Shown here piece by piece: positions 37,323 to 46,414 of a stretch of 64,000 bases of DNA. A model generated the notes under the pieces. The model was not told the origin of the DNA. It did not search any database and saw only the letters and a program-made list of their open reading frames with translations. The first letter of the stretch is position 1. Each line of letters opens with the position of its first letter. The stretch covers positions 1 to 64,000 of the forward strand of contig NZ_JABJXD010000007.1 in assembly GCF_019093865.1 (NCBI RefSeq). The letters are read 5' to 3'. Source of the stretch: Lentibacillus saliphilus. GTDB taxonomy: Bacteria > Bacillota > Bacilli > Bacillales > Amphibacillaceae. The position numbers and the translations under genes are program-made.

Positions 37323-37360
37323 ATAGAAACCAGAAGGATCGAATTCCTTCTGGTTTCTAT
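37323..37360. terminator. Bidirectional terminator between brnQ and the acyl-CoA synthetase gene
   Basis: ATAGAAACCAGAAGGA and TCCTTCTGGTTTCTAT form a perfect 16-bp inverted repeat around TCGAAT, midway between convergent stops. Confidence 0.85.
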
Positions 37361-37397
37361 TTGATTTGGACACCTTCATGTCCAACGATATACAGCT

Positions 37398-39368
37398 TTA
37401 TTCCGCTTCTTGAAACATGCCACCTGCAAGCTTTTTAATATGTTCAACAGAGCTTGGATTTTCTAAACCGGTTATGTCTCCACTTACATTTCCATTTAAA
37501 ACAATTTCCTTCAATAACCGTCGCATTATTTTACTGCTTAATGTTTTAGGAAGTACATCAGCGACAATGATTGTTTTAGGTCGGGCGATTTTACCAATCT
37601 GATCGACAATTTGATCCGAGATCGCTTGTTTAATCTCATCTTTGTCAAGGTGCCCATCAAGAAGCCGCACAAATACGACTGGGACTTCTCCCTTAATTTT
37701 ATCCGGAACACCTATAACAGCAGTCTCGGCTACGGTTGGAACTTCTAGAACCGCAGACTCCATTTCCATCGTGCTTAAACGATGACCAGCGACATTAAAC
37801 GCATCATCTGAACGGCCAACGACCCAATAATGACCATCCTTATCGACAAGCCCGAGATCACTTGCATAGTAGCATCCCTCGACTTGACTATAATAAGAGG
37901 CGATGTAGCGATCATGTTCTCGCCATAGCGTACGGCATAGCATCGGAAATGGCTTACGAATGACAAGATTACCAACTGTTCCTGGTTCCACTGGATGCCC
38001 AGCGTCATCAACAACTGCCATATCAATTCCGAAAAATGGAATGCCCGCAGACCCTGGCTTCATTGGTGTTAACCACGCTGCACCTGCAAGTGGTGTGCCC
38101 GCTGTTTCTGTCTGTCCCCACGTATTATTAATACAAATACGTTTATCGCCGAGTACGTCATAAGTCCACTCCCATGTTGCCTGATCAAACGGTTCTCCCA
38201 CAAGCGCGATTACATCAAGACATGATAAATCGCGATTTTCAAAGGTTTCAGTTCCCATACTTTTTAGCATTCGAAGCACTGTTGGTGCAGTAAACCATTT
38301 CGTGACACGATAATGATCTAAAATTTCATAAAAACGATCTTGGCTTGGATAGTCGGGCGCACCTTCATAGACAACTGTTGTAATACCATTTGCTAATGCC
38401 CCTACAATTCCCCAAATATGCATCGTTAACCATCCAATATCAGCAGAACACCAGAATACATCATCATCATGTAAATCTAAATGATATTTGCTATAAATGT
38501 AATTTTGCACGACAAATGCCATCCCAGCATGAACGACACCTTTAGGCTTGCCAGTCGTTCCACTTGTGTAAAATACGATACCCGGCTCATTCGCTTCTAT
38601 GTGCTCTGGTTCACAGTGATTAGACGCTTGTTCGCGAAGCTGATGCCAATAAAAATCTCGCCCTGGTTTCATACTTAGTGGTGTATGCATACGGTCGACT
38701 ACAATGACAGCCTCTATCGAGGATACATGACCAACAACCTCATCAACTTTATCTTTTAATTGTATCAATTTGCCACGTCGTTCGGACGCGTCTGCAGTTA
38801 CAACAACTTTCGGTTCAAAATGAATCAACCGATCCTCAAGTGCTTTTGGAGAAAATCCAGAAAACACAGCATTATAAACGGCACCTAAACGGAAACATGC
38901 AAGAATAGCGATAAATGCCTCAGGTAGATTCGGCATATAAATAGCTACACCATCACCTTTTTGCACACCAAATGACTTAAGCACATTAGCAAAGCGATTC
39001 ACTTCTGCCAATAGCATATTGTACGTAAAAAAGGCCTTATCACCATTTTCCCCTTCCCAAATTAGAGCTGTACGATTGCCGCCGCCATTATTGACATGGC
39101 GATCCAATAAGTTGACACATGGGTTACTAATGCCATCAACAAAAAATTTGAAATTAGGGAATCCACCACTCATCGTTTCTGTCCATGGTTTATACCAAAC
39201 AAGTTCATGGGCGACACGATCCCAAAATTGCTCAGGGTTTTCCTGTGATTTATTGAGCATATCGTCAAATGCTAGACGACTACCAATGGTCGTTTTACCA
39301 GCCTTATCGTCACTCGGTTCTACGAGGCGGCTCGCACTGACCATCTTTAAAATGCTTTGAACATCCAT
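37398..39368 (-). CDS. Acetyl-CoA synthetase-like AMP-forming ligase
   Basis: A 656-residue enzyme of the ANL superfamily that would activate a short-chain acid to its CoA thioester through an acyl-AMP. The P-loop YTSGTTGKPKGVVH (about 268), WGQTETAG (about 418) and the hinge-region Asp (ASDLGLVDKDG) are visible. The C-terminal catalytic lysine motif reads PKTLSSKIMRRLLKEI where PKTRSGKIMRR is usual: the Lys is kept, Gly is Ser. Length matches Acs (about 650). GGAGGAATATGG precedes ATG. Acetate is most likely; propionate or acetoacetate are alternatives. Confidence 0.88.
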   Translation of the reverse strand: MDVQSILKMVSASRLVEPSDDKAGKTTIGSRLAFDDMLNKSQENPEQFWDRVAHELVWYKPWTETMSGGFPNFKFFVDGISNPCVNLLDRHVNNGGGNRTALIWEGENGDKAFFTYNMLLAEVNRFANVLKSFGVQKGDGVAIYMPNLPEAFIAILACFRLGAVYNAVFSGFSPKALEDRLIHFEPKVVVTADASERRGKLIQLKDKVDEVVGHVSSIEAVIVVDRMHTPLSMKPGRDFYWHQLREQASNHCEPEHIEANEPGIVFYTSGTTGKPKGVVHAGMAFVVQNYIYSKYHLDLHDDDVFWCSADIGWLTMHIWGIVGALANGITTVVYEGAPDYPSQDRFYEILDHYRVTKWFTAPTVLRMLKSMGTETFENRDLSCLDVIALVGEPFDQATWEWTYDVLGDKRICINNTWGQTETAGTPLAGAAWLTPMKPGSAGIPFFGIDMAVVDDAGHPVEPGTVGNLVIRKPFPMLCRTLWREHDRYIASYYSQVEGCYYASDLGLVDKDGHYWVVGRSDDAFNVAGHRLSTMEMESAVLEVPTVAETAVIGVPDKIKGEVPVVFVRLLDGHLDKDEIKQAISDQIVDQIGKIARPKTIIVADVLPKTLSSKIMRRLLKEIVLNGNVSGDITGLENPSSVEHIKKLAGGMFQEAE

Positions 39369-39733
39369 CCATATTCCTCCTAAACGTTGGCTCTTTGACG
39401 GATCCGATTATTTTTTAGTCCCTGTCATTAACATTAGATGTTATGACTAGGTACTATTATATATATATCATAGTCGATTTGAACAGTCTTTTAACAAAAA
39501 AAATCCCATATAAATTATTGCAAAGTTGCTTGGTCAAGTATTGTTCGTACAGTGTAATCCCTTGATATTAATCGTTTATGATGAACATTTCCACAGACAC
39601 ATTTTTGACACAAAAGCATATATAAGGAATATTCAAACATAAAAATAGCATATGTAACGGTTCATGTCGTATTATAAAAGGGGTACTATGGCGTTGCTTT
39701 ATAAGTGACACTGTTTTATAGGAGGTATGTAAC
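39369..39733. other. Intergenic region between divergent genes
   Basis: This 365-bp AT-rich stretch holds the promoters of the divergent acyl-CoA synthetase gene and msrA. I checked it for the 20-bp-period motif and found none in register; no RNA gene or ORF is convincing. Confidence 0.5.
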
Positions 39734-40465
39734 ATGGCATTCAAAAAGACGTACGTTGCTATAACACTGCTGATCTTGACTTTATCAGCCTGCTCTTTCC
39801 CGCAAAACCACGAACCGGTCAAGCATCAACAGGTGACTAACAATACAGCCTCACAGCAAGATGGATACGTCCTAAAGGGCGATGTTCGAAACATTAACGA
39901 TCATCTTGACTGGACAAACATAGAACTTAATACGATCTATTTTGCTGGCGGATGTTTTTGGGGTGTAGAAGCATTTATGGCACGCATATATGGCGTCTAT
40001 GATGTAACGTCAGGCTATGCTAACGGAGAAGGTGTAAACCCTAAATATGAAGATGTTGTAATCGGAAAAGGGAAGTTTGCTGAGACTGTTCGCATCAAAT
40101 ATGACCCTCAGCGCGTTAGCCTTGAATCCTTAATCAATAAGCTATTTCTCGTCATTGATCCAACATCAGTCAATCAACAAGGAAACGATATCGGCGTTCA
40201 ATACCGGACTGGCATCTACTATGAAGAACAGGCTGACGCATCCGTCATAGAAACAGTTATTCATGAACAACAAAAACAATATGATGATGACATCGTAACA
40301 GAAGCAAAACCTCTTAAAAATTTTTATCGAGCAGAAGATGAACACCAAGATTATTTAGAAAAGAATCCAAACGGTTATTGTCACATCAATCTAAGCATCT
40401 TAAACACATTTACAATAGATCCCATCTCAAAAGATAAAGCCATTGTGCAGTCTTTGAGTAAGTGA
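39734..40465 (+). CDS. msrA: Peptide-methionine (S)-S-oxide reductase, lipoprotein form
   Basis: A 243-residue MsrA that reduces methionine-S-sulfoxide in proteins. The N-terminus is a lipoprotein signal: basic MAFKKT, hydrophobic stretch, lipobox LSAC (about 16-19), so the enzyme sits outside the membrane. The catalytic motif GGCFWGVEAFM (about 74-84), GYANGEGVNPKYEDV, and the C-terminal NPNGYCHINL with a candidate resolving Cys are present. AGGAGGT precedes the ATG. No msrB is fused or adjacent. It probably repairs surface proteins. Confidence 0.93.
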   Translation: MAFKKTYVAITLLILTLSACSFPQNHEPVKHQQVTNNTASQQDGYVLKGDVRNINDHLDWTNIELNTIYFAGGCFWGVEAFMARIYGVYDVTSGYANGEGVNPKYEDVVIGKGKFAETVRIKYDPQRVSLESLINKLFLVIDPTSVNQQGNDIGVQYRTGIYYEEQADASVIETVIHEQQKQYDDDIVTEAKPLKNFYRAEDEHQDYLEKNPNGYCHINLSILNTFTIDPISKDKAIVQSLSK

Positions 40466-40496
40466 CCTTGAGAAGTTAAAAACCGATATGCTAAAA

Positions 40497-40540
40497 AAGG
40501 ATATCCACTCATGTTTACTTGAACACAGTCGGATATCCTT
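40497..40540. terminator. Bidirectional terminator between msrA and ykvI-like gene
   Basis: AAGGATATCC (40497-40506) pairs with GGATATCCTT (40531-40540), flanked by an A-run and a CTTTTCTTT run, between convergent genes. Confidence 0.78.
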
Positions 40541-40569
40541 CTTTTCTTTAAAACACACTTAATGATAAA

Positions 40570-41640
40570 TCATTGTGGTCTACTTTTCTCTGCTCGTCTA
40601 CCTGGCTGGCGAACAGTTGCAATTAAAAGCGTTAAAATAAGAAACAAACCGAGATACCCAATAAACGGATAAAACAATGCAACCAAATCTGTAAAGCCAA
40701 CAAAGCTTGCTGCAAATCCAACCAATACTGTTATGATAACAAACCGTTTAAATTGTGGAGTTCCTAAGGTCGTGAACCGGGCACCAAATGAAAAAAACAT
40801 ACTAACTGCCGTATTAAAAATCATGCAAAACAAAATGACTGCCATCAATATACCTAAAACAGGTGAAATATCGTTTACAATTTGCAATGTCGGCATGTCA
40901 ACGTTTGCGACTGTCTTTATTTTTGAAAATATCGCCAAGTGACTCAACATAATCAGTATTCCAATGCCGAGGCCACCGAGTAATCCTCCTAAAGCTGCCT
41001 TCTTTTCATTCTGTTCGGCTCCTCCCATAACAAGGGCCATCGATACACCAACTGCAATATTAAACGACACATAATTAATGGCCGAAACAAACCAATTTGG
41101 TAATGTTGTTTCTTGTGCTTGAGCGATTGGATTAAGAATACTAAATGGTTCAGACAGTGTCATAAGACTATATACAGCTATACCTAAAATAGCAATTAAT
41201 AAAAATGGTGTAATACTCCCAATAACTGAAACAACACGTTCTACGTCCAGCATAATTGTCAATATTACGAGCGTTGTCATGACCATCGTTCCTAGAATGG
41301 CTGAAAGTCCAAATTGCTGGCTAAATATAGAACCTGCACCTGCAATCATCACAACTCCGACGCCAAATAAGGTCATTATGATAATGTAATCAACAATTAA
41401 ACCGAGATAACGTCCACTTATCGTATAAATAACATCTTTATGTGATTCAGCCTTTAGCCTGCTACCAAGTCTGGTGATCGTCATACCTAGAAAAGCAAAC
41501 AAAGCTGTCGCAACGATTGCTCCAGCAATCCCCCAATAGCCAAAGCTCGTAAAATATTGTAAAATTTCCTGCCCTGACGCAAATCCTGCGCCAACAATAA
41601 TACCAATAAACGCACTACCGATCTTAAGAATTTCCTTCAT
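40570..41640 (-). CDS. YkvI-like membrane protein (putative transporter)
   Basis: A 356-residue protein with about ten hydrophobic helices, like B. subtilis YkvI. The first helix GSAFIGIIVGAGFASGQEILQYF recalls helix 1 of LeuT-fold amino acid transporters, with an unwound GAGFASGQE stretch. The substrate is unknown. A longer frame to 41700 exists, but ATG 41640 has GATGAGGGACAT. Confidence 0.8.
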   Translation of the reverse strand: MKEILKIGSAFIGIIVGAGFASGQEILQYFTSFGYWGIAGAIVATALFAFLGMTITRLGSRLKAESHKDVIYTISGRYLGLIVDYIIIMTLFGVGVVMIAGAGSIFSQQFGLSAILGTMVMTTLVILTIMLDVERVVSVIGSITPFLLIAILGIAVYSLMTLSEPFSILNPIAQAQETTLPNWFVSAINYVSFNIAVGVSMALVMGGAEQNEKKAALGGLLGGLGIGILIMLSHLAIFSKIKTVANVDMPTLQIVNDISPVLGILMAVILFCMIFNTAVSMFFSFGARFTTLGTPQFKRFVIITVLVGFAASFVGFTDLVALFYPFIGYLGLFLILTLLIATVRQPGRRAEKSRPQ

Positions 41641-41913
41641 ATGTCCCTCATCCTTGTTTGTGTGTGCCTCATGTGTGATGCCTGATTTTAATAATAGCAT
41701 GACATGATGTGTCGAATTATGTAGATGACACCTTTCCAGTTTATCATAAAGTGGGGGAAGCGTGTTTCACTGAAAGAAATAAATGTTTTTTACATTTTTG
41801 TAACATCATCATTTTTGCATCTCCCTTTTCAATATCATCATGAATGATTTTGGTCTTATGCTGTACAATAAGTGTGTATCATGACTCAACTTCATAAAAG
41901 GTGGTCTATAGAG

Positions 41914-42354
41914 ATGCCCAAAACAACCTTTAACGCGACAGCTCACTTGCAAAAAGGGGTACAAGTAAAAGCGCAATCAAGAAATTTTGAAATCACTGTG
42001 GATGAGCCTAAGAGCTTAGGTGGTACAGATACAGGCATGAATCCTGTAGAGTTGGTATTATGTGCATTAGGTGCATGTCAGTCCATCGTTGCAGGCGCTT
42101 TTGCTGGAAAATTTGGTATTACCTTCAGTGATTTTCGTGTTGAACTTGAAGGGGATTTAGATACAGACGGCTTTTTAGGTAAATCAGATGTGCGAAAAGG
42201 CTATAGTGAAATCCGCTATAACATTCATATCAAAACCGATGAACCAAAAGAAAAAGTCGAGGAATTTATTGAGTTTATTGAAAACACATGTCCAGTTGGC
42301 GATACAATTGCTAACACGGTCACAACGAAGCTCAATAAAATCATTATTGAATAA
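41914..42354 (+). CDS. OsmC/Ohr family protein
   Basis: A 146-residue protein of the OsmC superfamily, thiol peroxidases that detoxify organic hydroperoxides. It has the two conserved cysteines in LGACQSIVAG (about 55) and ENTCPVGDTI (about 128), and NPVELVLCALGAC typical of the YhfA-like OsmC branch. The frame is open from 41872, but ATG 41914 follows AAAGGTGG at good spacing. Activity as a peroxidase is inferred from the family. Confidence 0.88.
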   Translation: MPKTTFNATAHLQKGVQVKAQSRNFEITVDEPKSLGGTDTGMNPVELVLCALGACQSIVAGAFAGKFGITFSDFRVELEGDLDTDGFLGKSDVRKGYSEIRYNIHIKTDEPKEKVEEFIEFIENTCPVGDTIANTVTTKLNKIIIE

Positions 42355-42362
42355 TGGACTAA

Positions 42363-42397
42363 ACAGCCTTGCTTTCTGTTTTTGAGAGCAAGGCTGT
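42363..42397. terminator. Hairpin terminator after osmC-like gene
   Basis: A perfect 11-bp stem, ACAGCCTTGCT / AGCAAGGCTGT, eight bases beyond the OsmC-family stop and before the convergent GntR gene. The T-run is weak. Confidence 0.65.
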
Positions 42398-42459
42398 TAA
42401 ATCAGATAATAATTGTTTTAAATATTTTTTAGACAAATCCCGAAAAAGTTTAATGATTG

Positions 42460-43206
42460 TTAACTATTATTTCGAGTAAGATTGAGGGAAAAAATATAAC
42501 GATCATATGGATATCTTGCGAACGTTAAAAATGCAGGCCGCTGATGATGAAGATAAGTCAAGCATTCCATATAAACGAGAGGACTGTCCTCTCTGACATT
42601 CAATAATTCTGCTTGATGTTGATTAGCAGCTGCAGCCCCAAGAATCATATCTCCTCTGTCAATCGTTAACTGATAATCCTCTTCAAGTATGGTATATAAG
42701 GATTGACAGCCTAAATCCTTTTTATGAAGATCTGGCGCCAATTTATTGTTCATATAAACTTCCTCTAATGACATGGGTTCATTATCAGCCAAACGTAGAC
42801 GATATATTTTTATCAAACGTTCATACTCAGACAAAGCTAACTTCTCTTTCAGTTGTCTATCCGGAACAACATTGTTTTTAATATCAATTATTTTTGAAGA
42901 AGGAATTCGATTAAGTGCTTTCATTTGCTCAGTAAAGCTTGTTAGATAAGATAGCTCATAATTAGATTTTTTTTGATTAACAAATGTTCCTTTCCCTGGC
43001 TGTCTAAATAAATATCCTTCGTTCATCAATAACTCAAGGGCTTTTCTAATTGTGTGGCGACTCACTTTTAAATCAGCACTTAAAACAACTTCTGGAGGTA
43101 TTTGGTCACCTGCATTCCATTCACCAGAAACCATCTTTTTTTTCATCCATATATAAACTTGTTTGTAAATAGGTCCTAATGCATTATCCTTTAAAAAATC
43201 AGTCAT
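42460..43206 (-). CDS. GntR/HutC-family transcription regulator
   Basis: A 248-residue regulator: N-terminal winged helix (about 9-75: PIYKQVYIWMKKKMVSGEW, LPPE-like IPPEVVLSADLKVSRHTIRKALELLMNEGYLFRQPGKGTFV) and a C-terminal UTRA effector domain. ATG 43206 follows AAGGTGATTGAT; the 43221 start is less likely. A TGTACGTACT site lies 20 bp upstream and the same GTACGTAC core occurs before the EIIC-like gene, so it likely represses itself and that operon. The effector is probably a sugar phosphate (family inference). Confidence 0.9.
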   Translation of the reverse strand: MTDFLKDNALGPIYKQVYIWMKKKMVSGEWNAGDQIPPEVVLSADLKVSRHTIRKALELLMNEGYLFRQPGKGTFVNQKKSNYELSYLTSFTEQMKALNRIPSSKIIDIKNNVVPDRQLKEKLALSEYERLIKIYRLRLADNEPMSLEEVYMNNKLAPDLHKKDLGCQSLYTILEEDYQLTIDRGDMILGAAAANQHQAELLNVREDSPLVYMECLTYLHHQRPAFLTFARYPYDRYIFSLNLTRNNS

Positions 43207-43226
43207 ATCAATCACCTTCATTCAAC

Positions 43227-43236
43227 AGTACGTACA
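43227..43236. promoter_or_regulatory. GntR operator candidate at its own promoter
   Basis: AGTACGTACA (plus) sits 20 bp upstream of the GntR start and shares the GTACGTAC core and the flanking ACAATTATATTA pattern with sites at 46085 and 46102. Confidence 0.6.
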
Positions 43237-43485
43237 ATTATATTATCATATACTTAGGATATATTTTCCACCAAAACAAAGTTATAATTTATTGTTACAT
43301 TTTATAGAATATATAACTTTGGTCCCGGTTAAGCTATACCGCAGAATTATTAACATAACAAATAACCAAAATTCACATCATCTATTTCCTTAAATTACTA
43401 TAAAAACCTATTATTTTCTACTGCTCACGTTCGTTTGAGTATATAATTTTACTATATCTTATATCTCTTATATAAAAGAAAAATA

Positions 43486-43515
43486 GCATACCAATCATAC
43501 TGCGATTTGGTATGC
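43486..43515 (-). terminator. Terminator of the EIIC-like/TIM-barrel operon
   Basis: GCATACCA pairs with TGGTATGC, followed on the minus strand by TATTTTTC. It is about 80 bp past the TIM-barrel protein stop. The rest of the 43237-43595 gap is AT-rich with no gene seen. Confidence 0.7.
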
Positions 43516-43595
43516 CATTTAATTAGTTTTATTTATTTCCATCAAAAGTGAACTACGTTATTTAATACGTACTCTTTTTAATATCTCATTAATAG

Positions 43596-44438
43596 TTATT
43601 TTATATGAATAAACTGTTTAGCGACTTGTTGTGCTGCTCTTTTCACTTCATCATCAAGCGCTGTACCGACAACAATAATATGAACGCCTGTATCACGGAA
43701 AGCTTTTACATTTTCAGTATTAATGCCACCTTCTGCTAAGGTTGGTACTTTAACTGTGGATACGAGAGCATGAAGACGTTCTTTAACAATGTTCGGTATA
43801 TCTCCTGCTGCAACACCTTCATAACTCATTCCTGTCATAAGACCTATCATATCAACACCGACATCTTCCATCTGCCTAGCAACATGAGCCACATCCTCAG
43901 GCATTTCGGCTGGTAAACCGAATGTATGCAAATCACTAGGGTGTCCAATATAAGCATCGACAGTCAAACCATATTTGTGCGAAACTTTTACAAGTTCCTC
44001 CAAATCATGAAGGTTAGATTTATGTGTATGCAAACCATCCGCACCACTAACCGACATCAAATGGAAATCAGCTTCTTCAAGAACAACCGGTATCACTTCT
44101 GTAAACCCACCAGGTACACCTACAGTTATAAACGGCTCTTCGCCTACTGTATTTCTTACCCCTTTTGTAACTTTTGCCATTTCCTGTAAACTTATTTCAT
44201 GGCGAATCATCTCAGCGTCATGCATAGATGTGACACCTTTATGTCCCCTTGCCAGAGCAACTGCAGGGTGATTCGGTTCAAGTAACTTTATTCCTGATTC
44301 AACGACAGCCTTGGCAATTCTAGCATCGTCACCTGTAATACCTGTACTAAGTAATGTTTGACCACCATGATCCTCGATGGCATCCCAGACCTTTTTCATA
44401 GCACGTGTTCTTTTTTGTTCCATATCACCATTAAACAT
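43596..44438 (-). CDS. TIM-barrel protein, possible phosphosugar aldolase/epimerase
   Basis: A 280-residue alpha/beta-barrel protein. The C-terminal part VPTLAEGGINTENVKAFRDTGVHIIVVGTAL (about 230-260) is the standard phosphate-binding end of barrels such as NanE, HisF and ribulose-phosphate epimerase. Earlier strands end in LLEPNHP, ITVGVPGG and VDAYIGHPSD. I do not recognise a defined family. It lies 30 bp downstream of an EIIC-like permease, so it probably acts on the imported compound, likely a phosphorylated one. AAGGAG precedes the ATG. Confidence 0.75.
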   Translation of the reverse strand: MFNGDMEQKRTRAMKKVWDAIEDHGGQTLLSTGITGDDARIAKAVVESGIKLLEPNHPAVALARGHKGVTSMHDAEMIRHEISLQEMAKVTKGVRNTVGEEPFITVGVPGGFTEVIPVVLEEADFHLMSVSGADGLHTHKSNLHDLEELVKVSHKYGLTVDAYIGHPSDLHTFGLPAEMPEDVAHVARQMEDVGVDMIGLMTGMSYEGVAAGDIPNIVKERLHALVSTVKVPTLAEGGINTENVKAFRDTGVHIIVVGTALDDEVKRAAQQVAKQFIHIK

Positions 44439-44468
44439 TTAAAACACTCCTTTTAAATATTTGTTGTG

Positions 44469-46028
44469 TTACGCTTTTTTTGCTTTAAGTGCTTTGTTTG
44501 CAAATGCCGTAATTAAGAAGGCACAGAGTAAAGAGCTTACCATAGCAACAATCAATCCAATGAGATTATTTGAAGCAAAAGGTGCTACGAACGTTGGTAA
44601 ATAAGCAGTTCCTCTAACATCAAATATCCCAACAAGCATTCCACCAATTCCCCCAGATAAAATCGCTCCTGCAAATACAACTTTATTTGAAAACATGAAA
44701 GGATAGGCTGATTCAACAAAAGTTCCAAATCCTAAGTTTATCATAAAACCTGGTGTTGCGATTGCTGCTTCCCCCTTGTCTCTTGGGAATAAAATATTTG
44801 CCAAGTTTATGCCAGCTGCAACCATGACAAGCCCAACCATATCAACAGCACCGAGAAAGCTTACACCTGTTTGTTCCATCTCTAATAGCACAATAGGCAA
44901 GATGGCCGCATGATAAACCCCGCCCAATATTGCAGGCCATATAAGCAACCCTGCAATAGCGCCAGCAAGAATTGGACTAAATGCAATAGTCTGTTCAATG
45001 AGAAGTTTAATATAATCACCAAGCATTAAAGCAACTGGTCCAACTAAATAATATACGAGTAAACCTGAAACAACACCCGATAGACCACCTGCAACAATGT
45101 TAACCGTTGTCATTGGGAAACGCCATTGCACACATTTCATGAATAAGAACTGAACTAGCAAACCAGCTCCAATACCGCCAATAATACCACCAATAATGCC
45201 ACCATCCACTGAAAGCACACCAGCAATAATACCCGCAACAATGGATACTTCATCGAGATCAGATACTTGCTTAGCAGCAATTACAGCCAACACAACTGGA
45301 AGCGCTTTAATAATTATGTCAAATACATCACCAAGCCCTTCAAACATAGGAATCTTACTCAGAGCAAGAATTAGTGCCATTGAAATAAATGCAGGTAAAG
45401 AGGAAATCATAATTCCCCTAATATTTATCTTTTTGAACCCGGAACCTTCACCTTTCTTGCTCTGTGCATCAGTTGACTTTGTAAACGCAGGTCTGTATTT
45501 TAAGCCCCAGTGCCTTGTCAAAGAAGATACAAAGGATATTGCTCTTGTGCGGTTGGTAGTGCCAGTCGTCCCCGAAGTTGAAATTACATTTGCACCCTTT
45601 GAACTAATATTTGCCATAGCAGTACCACCTGTTCCAACAATTGGCAACTTCTTTTCAACTGCTGCTAAAATAGCTGCTTTATTGGCAAAGTCTGCATCAA
45701 TGCTCATTACAATTAAGCCATCAATCTCGCCATCCTCAATCAATTGAGCAATTCGTTCATCCTCTTGCTGAGCTTTAATATTCGTTTCTTTTAAATTTCC
45801 TCGAAAAACTTCATTAACTTCCCCATTACCCCATGTAAACAGACTTGCCTTTGTGGTATCCTTAGCCGAATCCATAGACACATCAGCACCGATAAATTGT
45901 ACAGCGCTTACATTTAACTCAGCAGTTTTACATTGAACAAGAATCTCTGTTAAGAGCTTGTTCGGATCCTTCCCGCCTAAGTTATACAAATTCCCACCAC
46001 TACTGCCCAATATTGCTACCTTTTTCAC
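44469..46028 (-). CDS. EIIC-like PTS permease with unusual N-terminal soluble domain
   Basis: A 519-residue protein in two parts. Residues 1 to about 185 are soluble and Rossmann-like, with glycine-rich loops (ILGSSGGNLYNLGGKD, VGTGGTAMAN, STSGTTGTTNRTR) and no membrane helix. From about 200 on there are about nine to ten helices resembling fructose-type EIIC (GGIIGGIIGGIGAG, GFGTFVESAYPFMFSNKVVFAGAILSGGIGG, GTAYLPTFVAPFASNN). No EIIA phospho-His or EIIB Cys motif is evident, and no such gene is adjacent. GTGs at 46037 and 46028 follow TAGGAG; the second has proper spacing. The substrate is unknown. Two GTACGTAC sites upstream tie it to the GntR regulator. Confidence 0.75.
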   Translation of the reverse strand: MKKVAILGSSGGNLYNLGGKDPNKLLTEILVQCKTAELNVSAVQFIGADVSMDSAKDTTKASLFTWGNGEVNEVFRGNLKETNIKAQQEDERIAQLIEDGEIDGLIVMSIDADFANKAAILAAVEKKLPIVGTGGTAMANISSKGANVISTSGTTGTTNRTRAISFVSSLTRHWGLKYRPAFTKSTDAQSKKGEGSGFKKINIRGIMISSLPAFISMALILALSKIPMFEGLGDVFDIIIKALPVVLAVIAAKQVSDLDEVSIVAGIIAGVLSVDGGIIGGIIGGIGAGLLVQFLFMKCVQWRFPMTTVNIVAGGLSGVVSGLLVYYLVGPVALMLGDYIKLLIEQTIAFSPILAGAIAGLLIWPAILGGVYHAAILPIVLLEMEQTGVSFLGAVDMVGLVMVAAGINLANILFPRDKGEAAIATPGFMINLGFGTFVESAYPFMFSNKVVFAGAILSGGIGGMLVGIFDVRGTAYLPTFVAPFASNNLIGLIVAMVSSLLCAFLITAFANKALKAKKA

Positions 46029-46084
46029 AATGCTCACTCCTAAAATTATACTTGTAAGAATGAATACTCATGACTTTTTTTAAA

Positions 46085-46107
46085 TGTACGTACATTTATT
46101 ATACGTA
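46085..46107. promoter_or_regulatory. Paired GntR operator candidates before EIIC-like operon
   Basis: TGTACGTACA (46085-46094, a perfect palindrome) and TACGTA (46102-46107, in ATACGTACAAT) lie 57-79 bp upstream of the GTG start. Same core as at the GntR gene. Confidence 0.6.
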
Positions 46108-46250
46108 CAATATATAATGTATAGAATAAAATGTCAACAACTATTATAATTTTTAATAATAAAAGTTTATTTTTTCATGAACAATGTGATTTTTTATATG
46201 AAATTGACGCGATAAAAAAGATCGGGTGGATAAATTATATTTTTTCATCA

Positions 46251-46280
46251 AAAAATGCTGTTGTTGCCACCAGCATTTTT
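46251..46280 (-). terminator. Hairpin terminator downstream of GNAT gene
   Basis: AAAAATGCTG and CAGCATTTTT form a perfect 10-bp stem around a 10-base loop, with T-rich flanks on both strands. It lies about 135 bp past the GNAT stop. The rest of 46108-46414 is AT-rich without a convincing gene. Confidence 0.7.
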
Positions 46281-46414
46281 GTAATACCATATTTAGTTAT
46301 CACGTTAATCGTCATTCGACACTCTTCAACAATATTTCCTGGGAAATATTTAAATTATAGTTTGGCGTGTTAACCCTCCTTATTTAAAAGCACACAATTC
46401 ATTATTGATTTCCT

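Noticed and set aside
46131-46373. An 80-codon open frame on the plus strand
   Set aside because: It is very AT-rich, has no ribosome binding site and contains a perfect terminator hairpin at 46251-46280.
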